Shown here: positions 24,327 to 35,128 of the stretch, one piece after another
Numbering within the stretch: position 1 is the stretch's first letter
Layout of the letters: each line of letters begins with the position of its first letter
Assembly (NCBI GenBank): GCA_951799445.1
Contig: OX637290.1
Location: 21,880,987-21,944,986, forward strand
Source: Pseudisothecium myosuroides
Lineage: Eukaryota; Streptophyta; Bryopsida; Hypnales; Lembophyllaceae
Length of the DNA: 64,000 bases
Direction of reading: 5' to 3'
Translations under genes and position numbers: made by a program
Notes under the pieces: generated by a model
Databases searched by the model: none
The model's input: only the letters and a program-made list of their open reading frames with translations
Told to the model about the DNA's origin: nothing

Positions 24327-26360
24327 GTCAACCAAATAGGTTTGTTTTCTTCTTTGCTCTTTTGGCTGGGTATATAGATATGTTGTACTGTAATGAGCAG
24401 CACATCTATAAACTCAGATAATTAGTAAAAATGCTAGGGACGAAAAAGCGAGGAAGAGAACAACGAATAGAAAACACAAATTTGCTTTCAAAGCGAGCTC
24501 TGAGCCTACTTCACCTAGTTGGATAGGCCCATTCTATTTGAGACAATACTTCCTACATAGGCCAAAGTGTAGCCATGATGTAGAAGATGTTTCACAAAGT
24601 TTGCAATTAGACATTATTAATTTATGGTTAAGTTTTTTTTATGATTACTATTCTAAGATTATTTTCACAACTAGTACGTTGTCAAATTTCTTAAATTTTT
24701 ATGACTTATAATTTATAATTATATATGAGCAATTACTTAAAGTGATGCAAATAGATTAGTCTCGAAATCAATTGCTCTTCGCAACTATGTGCAATTAAAT
24801 AAGTAGCCTCTCAAAAAAATGAAAAAACAATTTAATATAATTACATACATTGTGTGAGTATTAGATGTAACCATTAGTGCTTAGGTATGTGGTTTTCATC
24901 ATTTAAAAACATTTTGAGAGAAAATTGGAGATGATTAAGTGTCTTTAGATATTTTGGTGTTAAATTGTTGATAGTACCAAAAATCAACAAATGGTTGACT
25001 TATAAGCCAAATGCATGTACAAATTATGTAGAATTGGCTATAAAAAAAGTTTAGTACATAGAATTTTTTGGTTAAAAATTTGAAAAAGAAGAGTTAAATA
25101 AGTAAAAATCACTAGGTGTTAGAGATGTAAGGGTGATGTGAAACATATGATTGATATAAGTGAAGGAAAAAGAGAGTCAAAATTGAAGGTTTTTTTAAGT
25201 GTAAGATCTAAAAGATATAAAATGTAGAAGAACTTTATGTAAGATATAAAAACTAAGAAGTGTGTGAAGATGTAAAAGGAAGGCAAATTTTACGTAAGTG
25301 TGAGAAATATAAGATGTAAAGAAGAAAAATTCAATACCAAAATCAACATGCAAGAGTTGGAGTCTAAGAGATGAAGCTTGTGAAGGTCAAGAACTGAGGC
25401 TTGTAAAAAATAAAAATGTGGAGCTTTGTAAACTATTGAAAGGAGCCAACAAGACCATCTTCACAACTACATTTTTTACACACATCTGTTTTTTAATCTT
25501 CCATTGTTCCATCTCATTTTTCCTAGTTTCTTAGGTTCTTTTCCAAGTATACATAAAATAATTTAGAAAAAGAATACCACTTTAACTATGAACGGTTGAG
25601 CTTCAATTTGCATATCCCATATGGATTGTCTCACCTCCTACCACCCCACTCCTATAAAGACCTTATCTTCTCCTCTCTTTATACATCAAAGTTGGCGGCA
25701 TTCAAAGTTCAATTCCAAAATTACATTGGATTACTTTGAAAATAGTGATAAATTTTCTAACCTAAATTTTGAAGCGCTAGATTTACTATTGAAACCTTAC
25801 AATAATTAAATGAATTTTATTAAATAATTTGTTGATGTGGTAGTCCTACCTACGTGGTGAATTTGATGACATGGCATTTGTGGTGGATTTTCAATTAATA
25901 ATAATAATAATAATATTATTATTAATAATTTTTGATGATGTGGCAGTTGATGTTGGGCTCATGTACCAAACATTTTACAATTAACAAGTTCATGCAATCT
26001 ATGTTGAATTGCAAAACTAGATGCAAAATTGCCATTCTTGCAACACGAATAGATAGTATCAACACAAATCAACAGAAATTGTGTTAATTCGGGCCCCTCT
26101 TTCTAGTAGTGATGATAGGTTTTCTAAAAAAAAACACTAAAAGTTGCTGAACACAAAAAAATTGATGCCAAAATGTCAAATCTCTAACACCAATAGTTCC
26201 AGCTGTTACAACCATTTGCATATGAAAAAAAAAACTATTTTGGCACATAGGTGCCAGATTAGACCTTCACGTATGATATGTGAAGAAGCCAAATCCGAGT
26301 TTCATATTTTGTGGGAGGGGATCCTATGAGAGTTTGATTTGAAGGTTGCAACCTGTGATG
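24327..26360. other. AT-rich DNA with an (AAT)n(ATT)n palindrome
   Basis: Possible gag-leader remnants follow the primer-binding site for about 200 bp. Near 25899-25930 a run of AAT followed by ATT forms a perfect short palindrome. No gene is supported. Confidence 0.4.
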
Positions 26361-28140
26361 TCTCATTAGAGGAGATTTGGGCTTCTAAGAGACTGCGAGT
26401 TCCCGGACTGTGGGACTCTTCAGGAATGCTGGGACGCTGCCAAATGGCCAGTTTGATGTGGCCAAGCGACTACCATGTCATTTTTTCTTTTTTTCTTTTT
26501 TGAATTTTTTTTTCAGTATTCTTTTAACATTTTAATAACTTTTTTTTTTTCTCTTTTTTTTTTTTTTTTCTAGAATTCATTTCCAAGTGTTAGATACTAG
26601 ACTAAAGCTTGGACCACAAATTCTAGAAGACCTGAGCATAGTAATGACAAAGAAAATGACACTTAAAATAAGACGCAAATCCTTTTTAGCATTTTGGATT
26701 CTAACATCCAAAAAAATGCTCTAAAAAGGACCTTGATTTTATTCTATTTTTACCACTCTAAGAATGGTTAAAATACCACCCACCCTCCCTAAGTATAGAA
26801 AATCTTTTTTCATACTGGGATTATTTATTTGATGGTTAAGTCTATGACTTTAAATACCAAAAAATAATTTACAGGAATACTAACAGCTTACACAAAGTAT
26901 TAGACGATTATTTGATTAAAGTACTCACTTGAAAATCAAAGGTCTTTATTTGATGATAAAAAGCCATCAGCATGAAATTAAATTGGCTTCTTTATGGTCG
27001 AAACTTCATTGATTAAGCCAGTTGCAAATATTAAAATATGGCGCTCCCTTAATGGGGCCCAATTATACCAAAATTATTATAATATAACTAGTTTAGTAAT
27101 GGCTAAAGAAACACATGGCAAGCCTTAGCCCAGCTGGTGTGTCAGCGAATCAAAAGAAGAACAATAAAGATCCTGAGTGATTAAACTCGAGTTCACAAGC
27201 TCTTGTTTCAGACTTGGCTAATCTGAAGTCTCAGTAAGAAACTCGAGGGATACCAAAAGACTGTTATTCATGCAAAGACGTCCATTTTTTGACAGTAAAC
27301 TATTGTGCTTGGTATACGTTGTTGGTGAAGCTTACAAGCTACTTTAGTACTCAGGTGCTGTGAAAATTATGGCATCATCTCAATCTAACATTGCTTTGTC
27401 TCAAGTTCTTTGACTGTTGAATTATCATTTGATGGTATTGTGTATTTGTTTTTGTTATCTAAGATGTTGCATTGTGAAAGCAATAACACGTGTGATGGGC
27501 TGAAGACACTTGCTGTATCCCCTCTAACTAACAATTCGTTGTCTGGTTCTTGGGATGGGTACATGTGAGCCCCATGACCTCTTGGCGCGTTTTGGAAATT
27601 TTATGAGTACTTCCATATTTTCTTACTCTATTTGGTTCTTTCTGGGCCCATTGGATGAAAAATTTCTTTGCAATATATACCTACTGTGAAATTTGCTTAT
27701 AGTGGACTTGGACACAATTGTAAAAGGTTTCTATACAGTGTTATAGACATAGTAAAAACCTTTACAAAAAACATATTTTGGGACTTAATTGCACTTACTT
27801 GGGTAATGATTTGTGTTGTAAACTCTAATGCTGGATAGTTTTGTTGCATTGACAAACAACTCATGATCAGTGGTTACATGGGAATGCAAAGGATAGAATG
27901 CATGATATGGAAAGGCTACAACAAGAATTTAAATTAGTCAAATTTGAGAATAGACTTACACCAGTAATACAATGTTTCAAACTTGAGAGGAATTAGATAA
28001 GTGCCCAGTTAAGATAGGTTGTTCCAGAAAAAAGGATTTTTTTCAATTTGATAATTTTTTTTTCTGACAGCATGGGCTAGTTCCCAGCATTAGGAACAGC
28101 CCTAAAACGGTCTTCTAGAGGCTCAGATCTCCTCTAATGA
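26361..28140. mobile_element. Interval bounded by about 65-bp inverted repeats
   Basis: The left block (26362-26430, TCATTAGAGGAGATTTGGGC ... ATGCTGGGA) is the imperfect reverse complement of the right block (28078-28136, TCCCAGCAT ... AGATCTCCTCTAATGA). Together they bound 1.78 kb with no long frame. This suits a decayed DNA transposon with long terminal repeats, but no target duplication is clear. The interior includes a pyrimidine-rich tract at 26480-26575. Confidence 0.4.
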
Positions 28141-28452
28141 TTGCTAAGATATGGCTACAGAGAGAAACCTCTGAGGTCAGCCATCATCCACCACGTGCAC
28201 CTTCATAGTCTTCCTTGACCAGCAAAGAACAAGGTTTTCTGGAGGTGGATTGATTTTGTCCGAAGTTCCAAAATTCTGCACGAACTTCACATGTTTCAGA
28301 TGCAGCAATACCCACAATATTGTTGTAGCAGTGAGTCCAATCTAGCCACAATATGATCCTGAATTTGTAGCAAAGCTGAAAATATGATTTTTCAATTGTA
28401 TACGCCAGGTGGATGACGAGTGTTTCAAATAATCTACTTCAACAGAGTGATA

Positions 28453-28669
28453 TTAACCGACGCAGATGTTTTTGTTCCATGAATGACAAAGAATCCTTCT
28501 ATGTAGGACAAAAGTGTAACTATTCATCCTCGGAATTTTGTATGAAAAGGGAGGTCTTTTACACTAGTTTGACTTCTAATGAGTCCTTTTGCATTTTTTT
28601 ATGCCAATGATTCACTTAGTATCAGAAGGGATGATTTGCAAAGTCATTAGCCCGTCCTTTAAGGGTTAA
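28453..28669. mobile_element. TTAA-flanked MITE, short subfamily
   Basis: This 217-bp element starts TTAACCGACGCAGATG and ends GTCCTTTAAGGGTTAA. Read on the minus strand it aligns almost end to end with the element at 40921-41150, sharing AAATCATCC, GTGAATCATTGGC and CGAGGATGAATAGTT. The 65-codon frame over it is not a gene. TTAA at both ends with a CCCTTAAAGG terminus is the pattern of piggyBac-like transposons. Confidence 0.75.
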
Positions 28670-29336
28670 TTCTCAAAGAATGTGACCCCCACGACCAAGG
28701 TAGTCACCAAAATACTCTGATTATTTGACCAATAGGTGCATTCTTTGTTTCAACAATTACTAGTGAAGTCATCCATCAAACTTTTTAGGTTCGTAACGTC
28801 CTTGTAGGGTTAAGGTTAAAACACCCAAAATCATTTGTATATCCATTTCTAATAAACAGACTTTTATTGAAAGCGTTCTCCAAAGTGCAATTAAACTAGT
28901 ATCATACTTGACTATTTTTTTTTATAGAAAAAGGTGCCTCCAACTATGCCGAATTGTTTACTTCAAAGGTATTGGGTATTTTCACTTCAAAGAAAGTTTC
29001 ACTGAGGAGTTCACGAGTTTATATCTAACGCCGTTCATTTAAGCTGATGTGCATAGATGGAGTCAAAATTACTACTAGGTGTTACTTTTTAATTGTAGAC
29101 AAATTATGAAAATCGTAAATTTTTCAAAAAAAATAAAATTAGAAATTGTATTTTCTATGAATTTTCAAAGTGAAATCTTAAAAATATTCTATAGGTGTAT
29201 GTTTGAAACACCTTCAAAGAGACCTAAAATTTTCACTAAAGACTGCAAATCATTTACTACAAATTCTATTACGGAGTACTTTGCAACCACAGTGCGCCGG
29301 CCATGTGTAAAGTTGGAGATATTCCACATGGATGGT
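28670..29336. other. Spacer between TTAA elements
   Basis: A further end-like word, CTTGTAGGGTTAA, finishes at 28813 without a visible partner and may be a truncated member of the same family. No gene is supported. Confidence 0.35.
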
Positions 29337-30316
29337 TTAACCCCTCAACGTTCAAGGGGCCCAAAAAAGGCCTCATAGAATTTCAAGTCCAATTCAAAGT
29401 ACTGTAATTTTTGCATCTAATGTTCAAATTCAAAAAAACTTGTTGAAAAATTTGCACTCTCTCTTCTCGTTTATGTGGTAAGAATTTCAGATCAATCCAA
29501 GATGTATTGATGTTTTGGAAGCCAATCGAAGTTCACAGGTTCAATTTAAGTTTACCAAACTGCATTTGAAGGCTGCAACTTTGGGGGCTTGTATCTCCTT
29601 CATCTAATATTTGTTTTCAATAAAATTTGTTGCATTATATTTCCCTTAAAGTCTAGTTATTGTGATAAAATTTTCATGTCAACCCAAGATGTTTTGAATG
29701 TTTGGGAGCAATTCGAAATTCAAAGTCCAAACATTTTTGGACTACAGTGAACTTCGGCAGCTTGTTTCTTCTTTGCACAGTGTCCAATTTCAATAATTTT
29801 TTTGCAGAAAATTGCGCATACTAGTCTAGTTTGTGTGCCTAAAATTTCATATTAATCCAAGAAGCTATGAGTGACTGAAAAGCATTTTAGTAGAAGCAGG
29901 TTCAGCCCTAGATGTGTTTTTTGCAACTTTTTTTGCTATTTTTTTGACATTTCAAAGCCATTTTGCAGACATAATGAAGCAATTCAATGATGTTTTTTTT
30001 TCACCTATGTGTTTGTATGGTGGTTTTGAATCACTTTATAGTGTATATTTTTTCTATTTGAGTAGATTTAGAAATTGAATTTCACCTCCAAATGTGTTTC
30101 TAGGAAAATTTCAGCATCTTTTTTCTACACTAAAACATTATAATCTTGCAATCTACCCAATCAAATGACTCCAAATTTGATTCACGCCATCTACAACACA
30201 TACACTACAAGATTGTACGGTTGAGATTTTTATATCTTACTAGCATTTTGAACTATATCACTTCAAAAGCAATGATGTTTTTAAACCCAAAAAGGCCCTG
30301 GGCCTTGAGGGGTTAA
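29337..30316. mobile_element. TTAA-flanked element, 980 bp, internal repeats
   Basis: The ends are TTAACCCCTCAACG on the left and (reverse complement) TTAACCCCTCAAGG on the right. An inner complementary pair, GGGCCCAAAAAAGGCC / GGCCCAGGGCCTTTTTGGG, extends the inverted repeat. Inside, a unit of about 173-188 bp is repeated three times, tracked by CAATCCAAGA near 29494, 29681 and 29853. No transposase is encoded. Confidence 0.7.
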
Positions 30317-30568
30317 GGTCATATTTGGAACACTTTAAGAGATCCCTAGTTCCCTACATTGCAGAAATGGATACAATTACCTTACTCATCATTTTCAGTG
30401 GAAAGACAATTCAATGAGTTTGTTTAACTTCTAATCCATTGCCACATGGAATTCAATTGAATTGAAATTCCTCCTACAATGACTCCTCCTATTTTATGAA
30501 AAAGCTTCAAAGAAGACTATAAAATACATCAATGGAGGAAAGGCTAAGAACAACTACACCTAAGCACA

Positions 30569-32409
30569 TTAACCCCTAAAGGACCGTTATCCCTTCGGGG
30601 GACAAACGGGATTTCAGGCAGGTACCTACGGGGGCTGAATTTTTATCGTGATTTTTTGAAACTTTTTTTAGAGTTAGAAAAACTGATAAGCTTTGTGGGA
30701 ATATTTTTTTTTCACAATTGGTGCCTGGAAACAAAAGTTATGACCAAATAAGCTCAAAACAAGGGATGGGGGGTAGCAAAAAAAAATTTGCAAAAATTTA
30801 AATTTAATATTTTTTTTCTCATAGATTATATTTTTTTCTATATGGAAAGCTTTGATTCATTTCATTTGGATTTGTTATGAGAAAGTTATGGACATTCTTG
30901 TTTTTCGGATAGTTAGAGCATCTTTTTGAAAAAAATAACTTGTAGAATTCATTTCTGAATGCAATTTTTGCAATTTTTGCAATTTTTTTTTTGCATGGTT
31001 TATTTTACTTGCTAAAACTCACCATTGGGATTAGTGAATTGTAATTCCATCTAAAAGATATTAATATTTTAGATTTTCCTTCTATCTCGTACCTACTTCT
31101 ACTTAACAATTTTTTTAAGAATGAAAATAAAGTTTTTTTGAATTTTTTTTCCCCCCTAGATTCTCAACTCAATTCTCCACTATAAAAATTTAAAACTCAA
31201 AACTATATAGTGCAAAAATTTTAAGTTAAAAATGTTCAAAGTCAAAAAATCCAGTCCCGCAATGTGTTGAAAATTTTGTTTTTTCCACTTTAACCCCTAA
31301 AGTTCCATGACTATGTATTCACCAAAAACGCTCCAAAACTGCCATTTCTAGTACAACTACCAAATTTTTGGAAAAAAACATTTTTTGACACGTAAAACCG
31401 TAGGATCTTGTAGTATGCTGACTTGAGAACATGTGGTAAAAATTTCAGAAATTTCTACCGCGTGGATTGCAAGATATAAGCATTCAAATTCACTAAAATC
31501 ATTTTTTGGGCCCTGCAAAAAATCGGGCAGCTGCACTCCACAAGCTCACTTTTTAATGAAAAAATGTCTAAAATGGTAGTGCTTCTTTGAATTTAGTTTC
31601 CTAAACAAGTTGGCTATATGCTTGAAAATTTTCACATCATTTGGAATTATACAACATATAGGAAAAAAATAGTAAGTAGAAAGAAGTAGAGAATGATTCA
31701 AAATATTAAATTGTTAAGAAATTATATAATTAAAAATTACATATCCCAACGCTTGCAATGTTGTAATAAACAATCTACATCCTAGGATTTTCTTTTTTTC
31801 CAAAATTTTTGAAAATTGAGTGAAATAAACAATTTCAAAGTTTATTTTAGAGTGGAGAATTCATAACTGCCCGCAAATTAAAATTCCTCATAACTTTTGA
31901 CTCATTGATCAAAATGGAATGATTCAAAGCTTCCCACGTATGTATAAATCTAGAAAACCAATTTCAAATTTTTATTTTTGAAAAAAGTGATTTTTTCTGA
32001 TCTGCCCGGACTGCCTAGTTACAAAAAAAAGTAACATATTAGGCCATTACTTTTGACTCCTATTTCCAAATGTCATGAAATTTAGTGTATATGAAAGATA
32101 TTCTTTGTCCCCAGCTTCTATTAAAATTTTAGACTAAAATGTGTAAATCTCTAGTCACACGTACCTGCCCAAAATTTCTATACAACCAAAAAATGTAGTC
32201 TGGTCCTTTAGGGGTTAAACGCACATATCTTGCAATCTGTGCGGTCAAAAATTCTGAAATTTTTTACACACTTTTTAATACTAGTTAAGTGTAAGATCCT
32301 ACAGTTAGATATGAAAAAAAAATTTTAATATTTTTTAACTCTTTGCTATAGAAATGGCAGTTTTTAGTGTTTTTTGGCAGAAAAAAGGCCTTGATCCTTT
32401 AGGGGTTAA
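30569..32409. mobile_element. TTAA element (outer), split by a nested copy
   Basis: The left end TTAACCCCTAAAGGACC (30569) and the right end (reverse complement TTAACCCCTAAAGGATC, ending 32409) bound 1841 bp. Removing the nested element at 31290-32218 leaves about 0.9 kb. Its two ends differ inside the short inverted repeat: one end (X) carries GGCAGGTACCTACGGGG and the other (Y) carries AAAACTGCCATTTCTA. The same X and Y ends flank the copies at 31290-32218 and 42073-42890, so all three are one family. No coding capacity is seen. Confidence 0.85.
31290..32218. mobile_element. TTAA element (inner), inserted in its own relative
   Basis: This 929-bp element has its Y end on the left (TTAACCCCTAAAGTTCC, then CCAAAACTGCCATTTCTA) and its X end on the right (TGGTCCTTTAGGGGTTAA). 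It lies inverted relative to its host. TTAA is present on both sides. The uninterrupted host sequence can be read in the related copy at 42251-42270, where a single TTAA occupies the insertion point. This shows target choice and duplication directly. Confidence 0.87.
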
Positions 32410-34108
32410 AGTGGCCTTAGCATCTCCTGGTAGGTCTTCATGCACAATCCTGCCCCATCTTTACTCTTCCAACTTAAACTTGGACCACAGACTCTTCAAA
32501 AAATGACCCATCTGTGCTACTCAATACTTGAGAGCCTCTTCATTGACACGTGAATATGGATGGAGGAGAATCGATCCCGTCATCAAACATTATTTGAACA
32601 TGGCAACAAGCACCACTAGAGTATCAACAGCTACAATGTGGCTAGAGAAAGGGGAGCGATAGTGACACAAGGTATAATAAAGGGAGCGATAGTCTGGACA
32701 GTGAACCTCTGCAATGTGAGAAGGTGGGGGGTTTTAGTCCACTATGGACCTAGGACCCTCGACATGCCTCTAGAAACCCCTCCAGCGCATCATTTCTAAT
32801 GCCCCTAGATGATGAAGCTCTAAGACACTTGAGAATTGATCTTCCTATTTTTAGATTGAACACTTGAAATTGACAATTACCTTTACGATAGCAACAAGAT
32901 TCAATTTGAAACTCAATAATTTAGATCCATGCTACAAGTAGTCCCAACTCCCAAGGAAGTGACTGGTCTAAATATATGAATTCAAGCACAAACTCAATCC
33001 AGAAGTACCCAAAGGATTTCAAAGTTTGGATTAAATAATCATTTTAATGCCCAAATCCTTTTTGAATTTTTTCACATTTTTGCTTATATCTATTTGGAGT
33101 TATAGTATTCATCTCAATTCATCATCAAATCCGTTGTAAAGGAAGGTTGTTTTCCCAAACATTATTTGGATACATGAGAAGTTGTGTGGACAAAACATCA
33201 CTTTGTTCATCATCCAAAAGATGGGCTCCTAGGAACTCTCAAGGTTTCCACATTCATAAACATCAAAGCACTGTGCCGCCCAAAAGATGATCGCCACAAA
33301 AGAGCAGGTCTTGAGTACTTCAAAATCAGATGAACTCCGCAATATTGTACAAATTTAATGCACTGAAGCATTAGTATTTCCTTGAAACTACACTGAAAAA
33401 GAATCCTAGACCTCAACATATGTACACGAGACCCCTCAGAAACTAAATACCCACAATACCTGAACGTCGCCACTTCAAATGATCTACTTCCTTTTTGCTA
33501 ATCTTCTAAGCCCAACTTCCAAAGCGTTACCTCTATTCAGAGTTTCCAGTAACCTAATTGCAGACCAATTAGTTGTTGATCATACAATCAACCTTCCAAA
33601 CTGCAATTGTTACTTCAGTTTGGACACTTGAAAAATTTCCTAAACGTTTAGCAACCTAGATCGTCAGTTTCTATCACCCAATCCTGGAAAATTGGACTTG
33701 AATAAAAATCTTTCATTGGCAAATCACTCAAATAGAAACGAGTTCTAATGCCCATCCCAGACAATGGTAGCAACAACCCTAGACTCGTAAGCTGAGGTAT
33801 CTGTCATTGGTAAAATTCTTAGTCTTTGTTTGGAACATGAACCCCAAAATTTGATTGCCGAATTCTGAGCCCCAAAGTTTTGATTTCAGACAAGAATTTG
33901 GAGTTCTGACGAGACTTTTAATTTCGGAGCACCAAATTCTCGTCAGAAACAGTCGCCCTCGCCAATACTTTTGAAGTTTGCTTGCAGAATCCAAGCCTTC
34001 CACACTAACTGATAGCTTTGCTGAATTCAAGCAACGTTTCAAAAAAACCAAAAATTCTAGCACAAAACGAGATCCTCCTCAACAAATTCGTGATTGCAGT
34101 AATCGGAT
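32410..34108. other. Downstream flank of the broken F-box/kelch gene
   Basis: This interval likely includes the 3' untranslated region of the minus-strand F-box/kelch gene near its right side. Minus frames at 33210-33473 and 33779-34063 begin at non-ATG codons or lack domain character and are not supported as genes. Confidence 0.4.
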
Positions 34109-34819
34109 TCACAACCGACGCTGACGCCAGTACCACCAGCGCTTCATCACTTTGCTTCTTCGATTGCCAGTCCCAAAGCTTTTCGACGACTTCACACTCC
34201 CAAAATGGCAAACCACAGGCCACGACTCGCCATAACACTCTATCACACTCGCCGCGACGTTCCACCTTCGAAAGCAAAACCGATCATTCTCATGGCTCAC
34301 GCTCACCAACAGTAACGCCCCGTGCCGCGCCGCGAGGTAGCAATATTGCATCCCCGGCGGCCGCAGCGTCATCACGGGTCTCCACCGCCTCGTGGTCACA
34401 TCCAAAGAAGCCACCATCCCCGAGTAAATATGCAACAGGTACAAGGTCCGGTTAATCACCACCGCCATGACGGACTGCGACGTCGCGATTCCCTGAAACT
34501 CTTGCGGCAAATCTTCACATGAGCTCCAAGTTTGCGACGCGGAGTCGAAGATTGAGACTGTGGAGAGAGACTCCTTGCTTGTGTCTGATGGTAACCCTCT
34601 TGCGATGATCACCTTGTGCGCACCGTTTGGGAGATTCTTCACAGCCGTGACAATGGGGAGCGTGCGGGGAAGTGGGAGCGCTGGGGTTGTTAGCCATTGG
34701 GGATCCAGTAAAGAAAGCTTGTACTGAAGCTGTGAGGAGGTTTCGGAGAATAAGTATGCTAAGCCGTCGGCGCCCCAGGAATGGTTTGAGGATTCAGGAA
34801 TTGAAGGAGTGGGAGAAGA
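34109..34819 (-). pseudogene. F-box/kelch gene, 3' (kelch) part
   Basis: A 237-codon frame reads directly away from the Copia LTR. It includes WGADGLAYLF, LLDPQWLTTPALPLPRTLP, a kelch-like block (HKVIIARGLPSD ... VSIFDSASQTWSSCEDLP) and WRPVMTLRPPGMQ, then a diverged C-terminus to the stop at 34109. The 5' (F-box) part lies beyond the retrotransposon at 39996-40231 on the same strand. In plants such proteins are SCF ubiquitin-ligase adaptors: the F-box binds SKP1 and the kelch propeller binds the target. The layout loosely recalls the At1g23390-type kelch F-box group. The insertion breaks the gene within its coding sequence. Confidence 0.8.
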
Positions 34820-35042
34820 AGTCCGAGATTAGCATGGCAAGTGCAGATGCCCAATACACACAGAAGTACAAGAGAGATATTTCATGTATTGATAATAATG
34901 ATATAGTAGCGTTACAGGGGAAAGGTTAAATAGAGTCTGAACAGGTGTGACCGCCTGTTACTCTTAAAGGTACGACTCTCTAGTATACACTAAGTCTATT
35001 ACAGATGCTAAGCTGACTTAATATTATTAATCTAATCTAACA
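34820..35042 (-). repeat. 3' LTR of the Copia element
   Basis: In element orientation it runs TGTTAGATTAG to GGACT. The final A of the expected terminal CA is T here, while the partner LTR has the intact CA. The only other difference is G at 35014 against A in the partner. Confidence 0.93.
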
Positions 35043-35053
35043 CGCCCCCTTCA
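35043..35053 (-). other. Polypurine tract
   Basis: On the minus strand TGAAGGGGGCG directly precedes the 3' LTR. It is the purine-rich primer for second-strand DNA synthesis in LTR elements. Confidence 0.7.
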
Positions 35054-35128
35054 GTTGCATCAGGTTCTTAAAGCAAATCAGCTTTGAAACTTTAGCAAGT
35101 TGATGTAGAGCCGATAATTCCCCCTGCA

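Noticed and set aside
28413..28610. 65-codon Cys/Ser-rich frame
   Set aside because: It lies almost wholly inside the TTAA MITE at 28453-28669. The related copy at 40921-41150 does not keep the frame.
34018..34522. Plus-strand frames of 66-145 codons
   Set aside because: They are antisense to the kelch exon and mirror its GC-rich coding composition.
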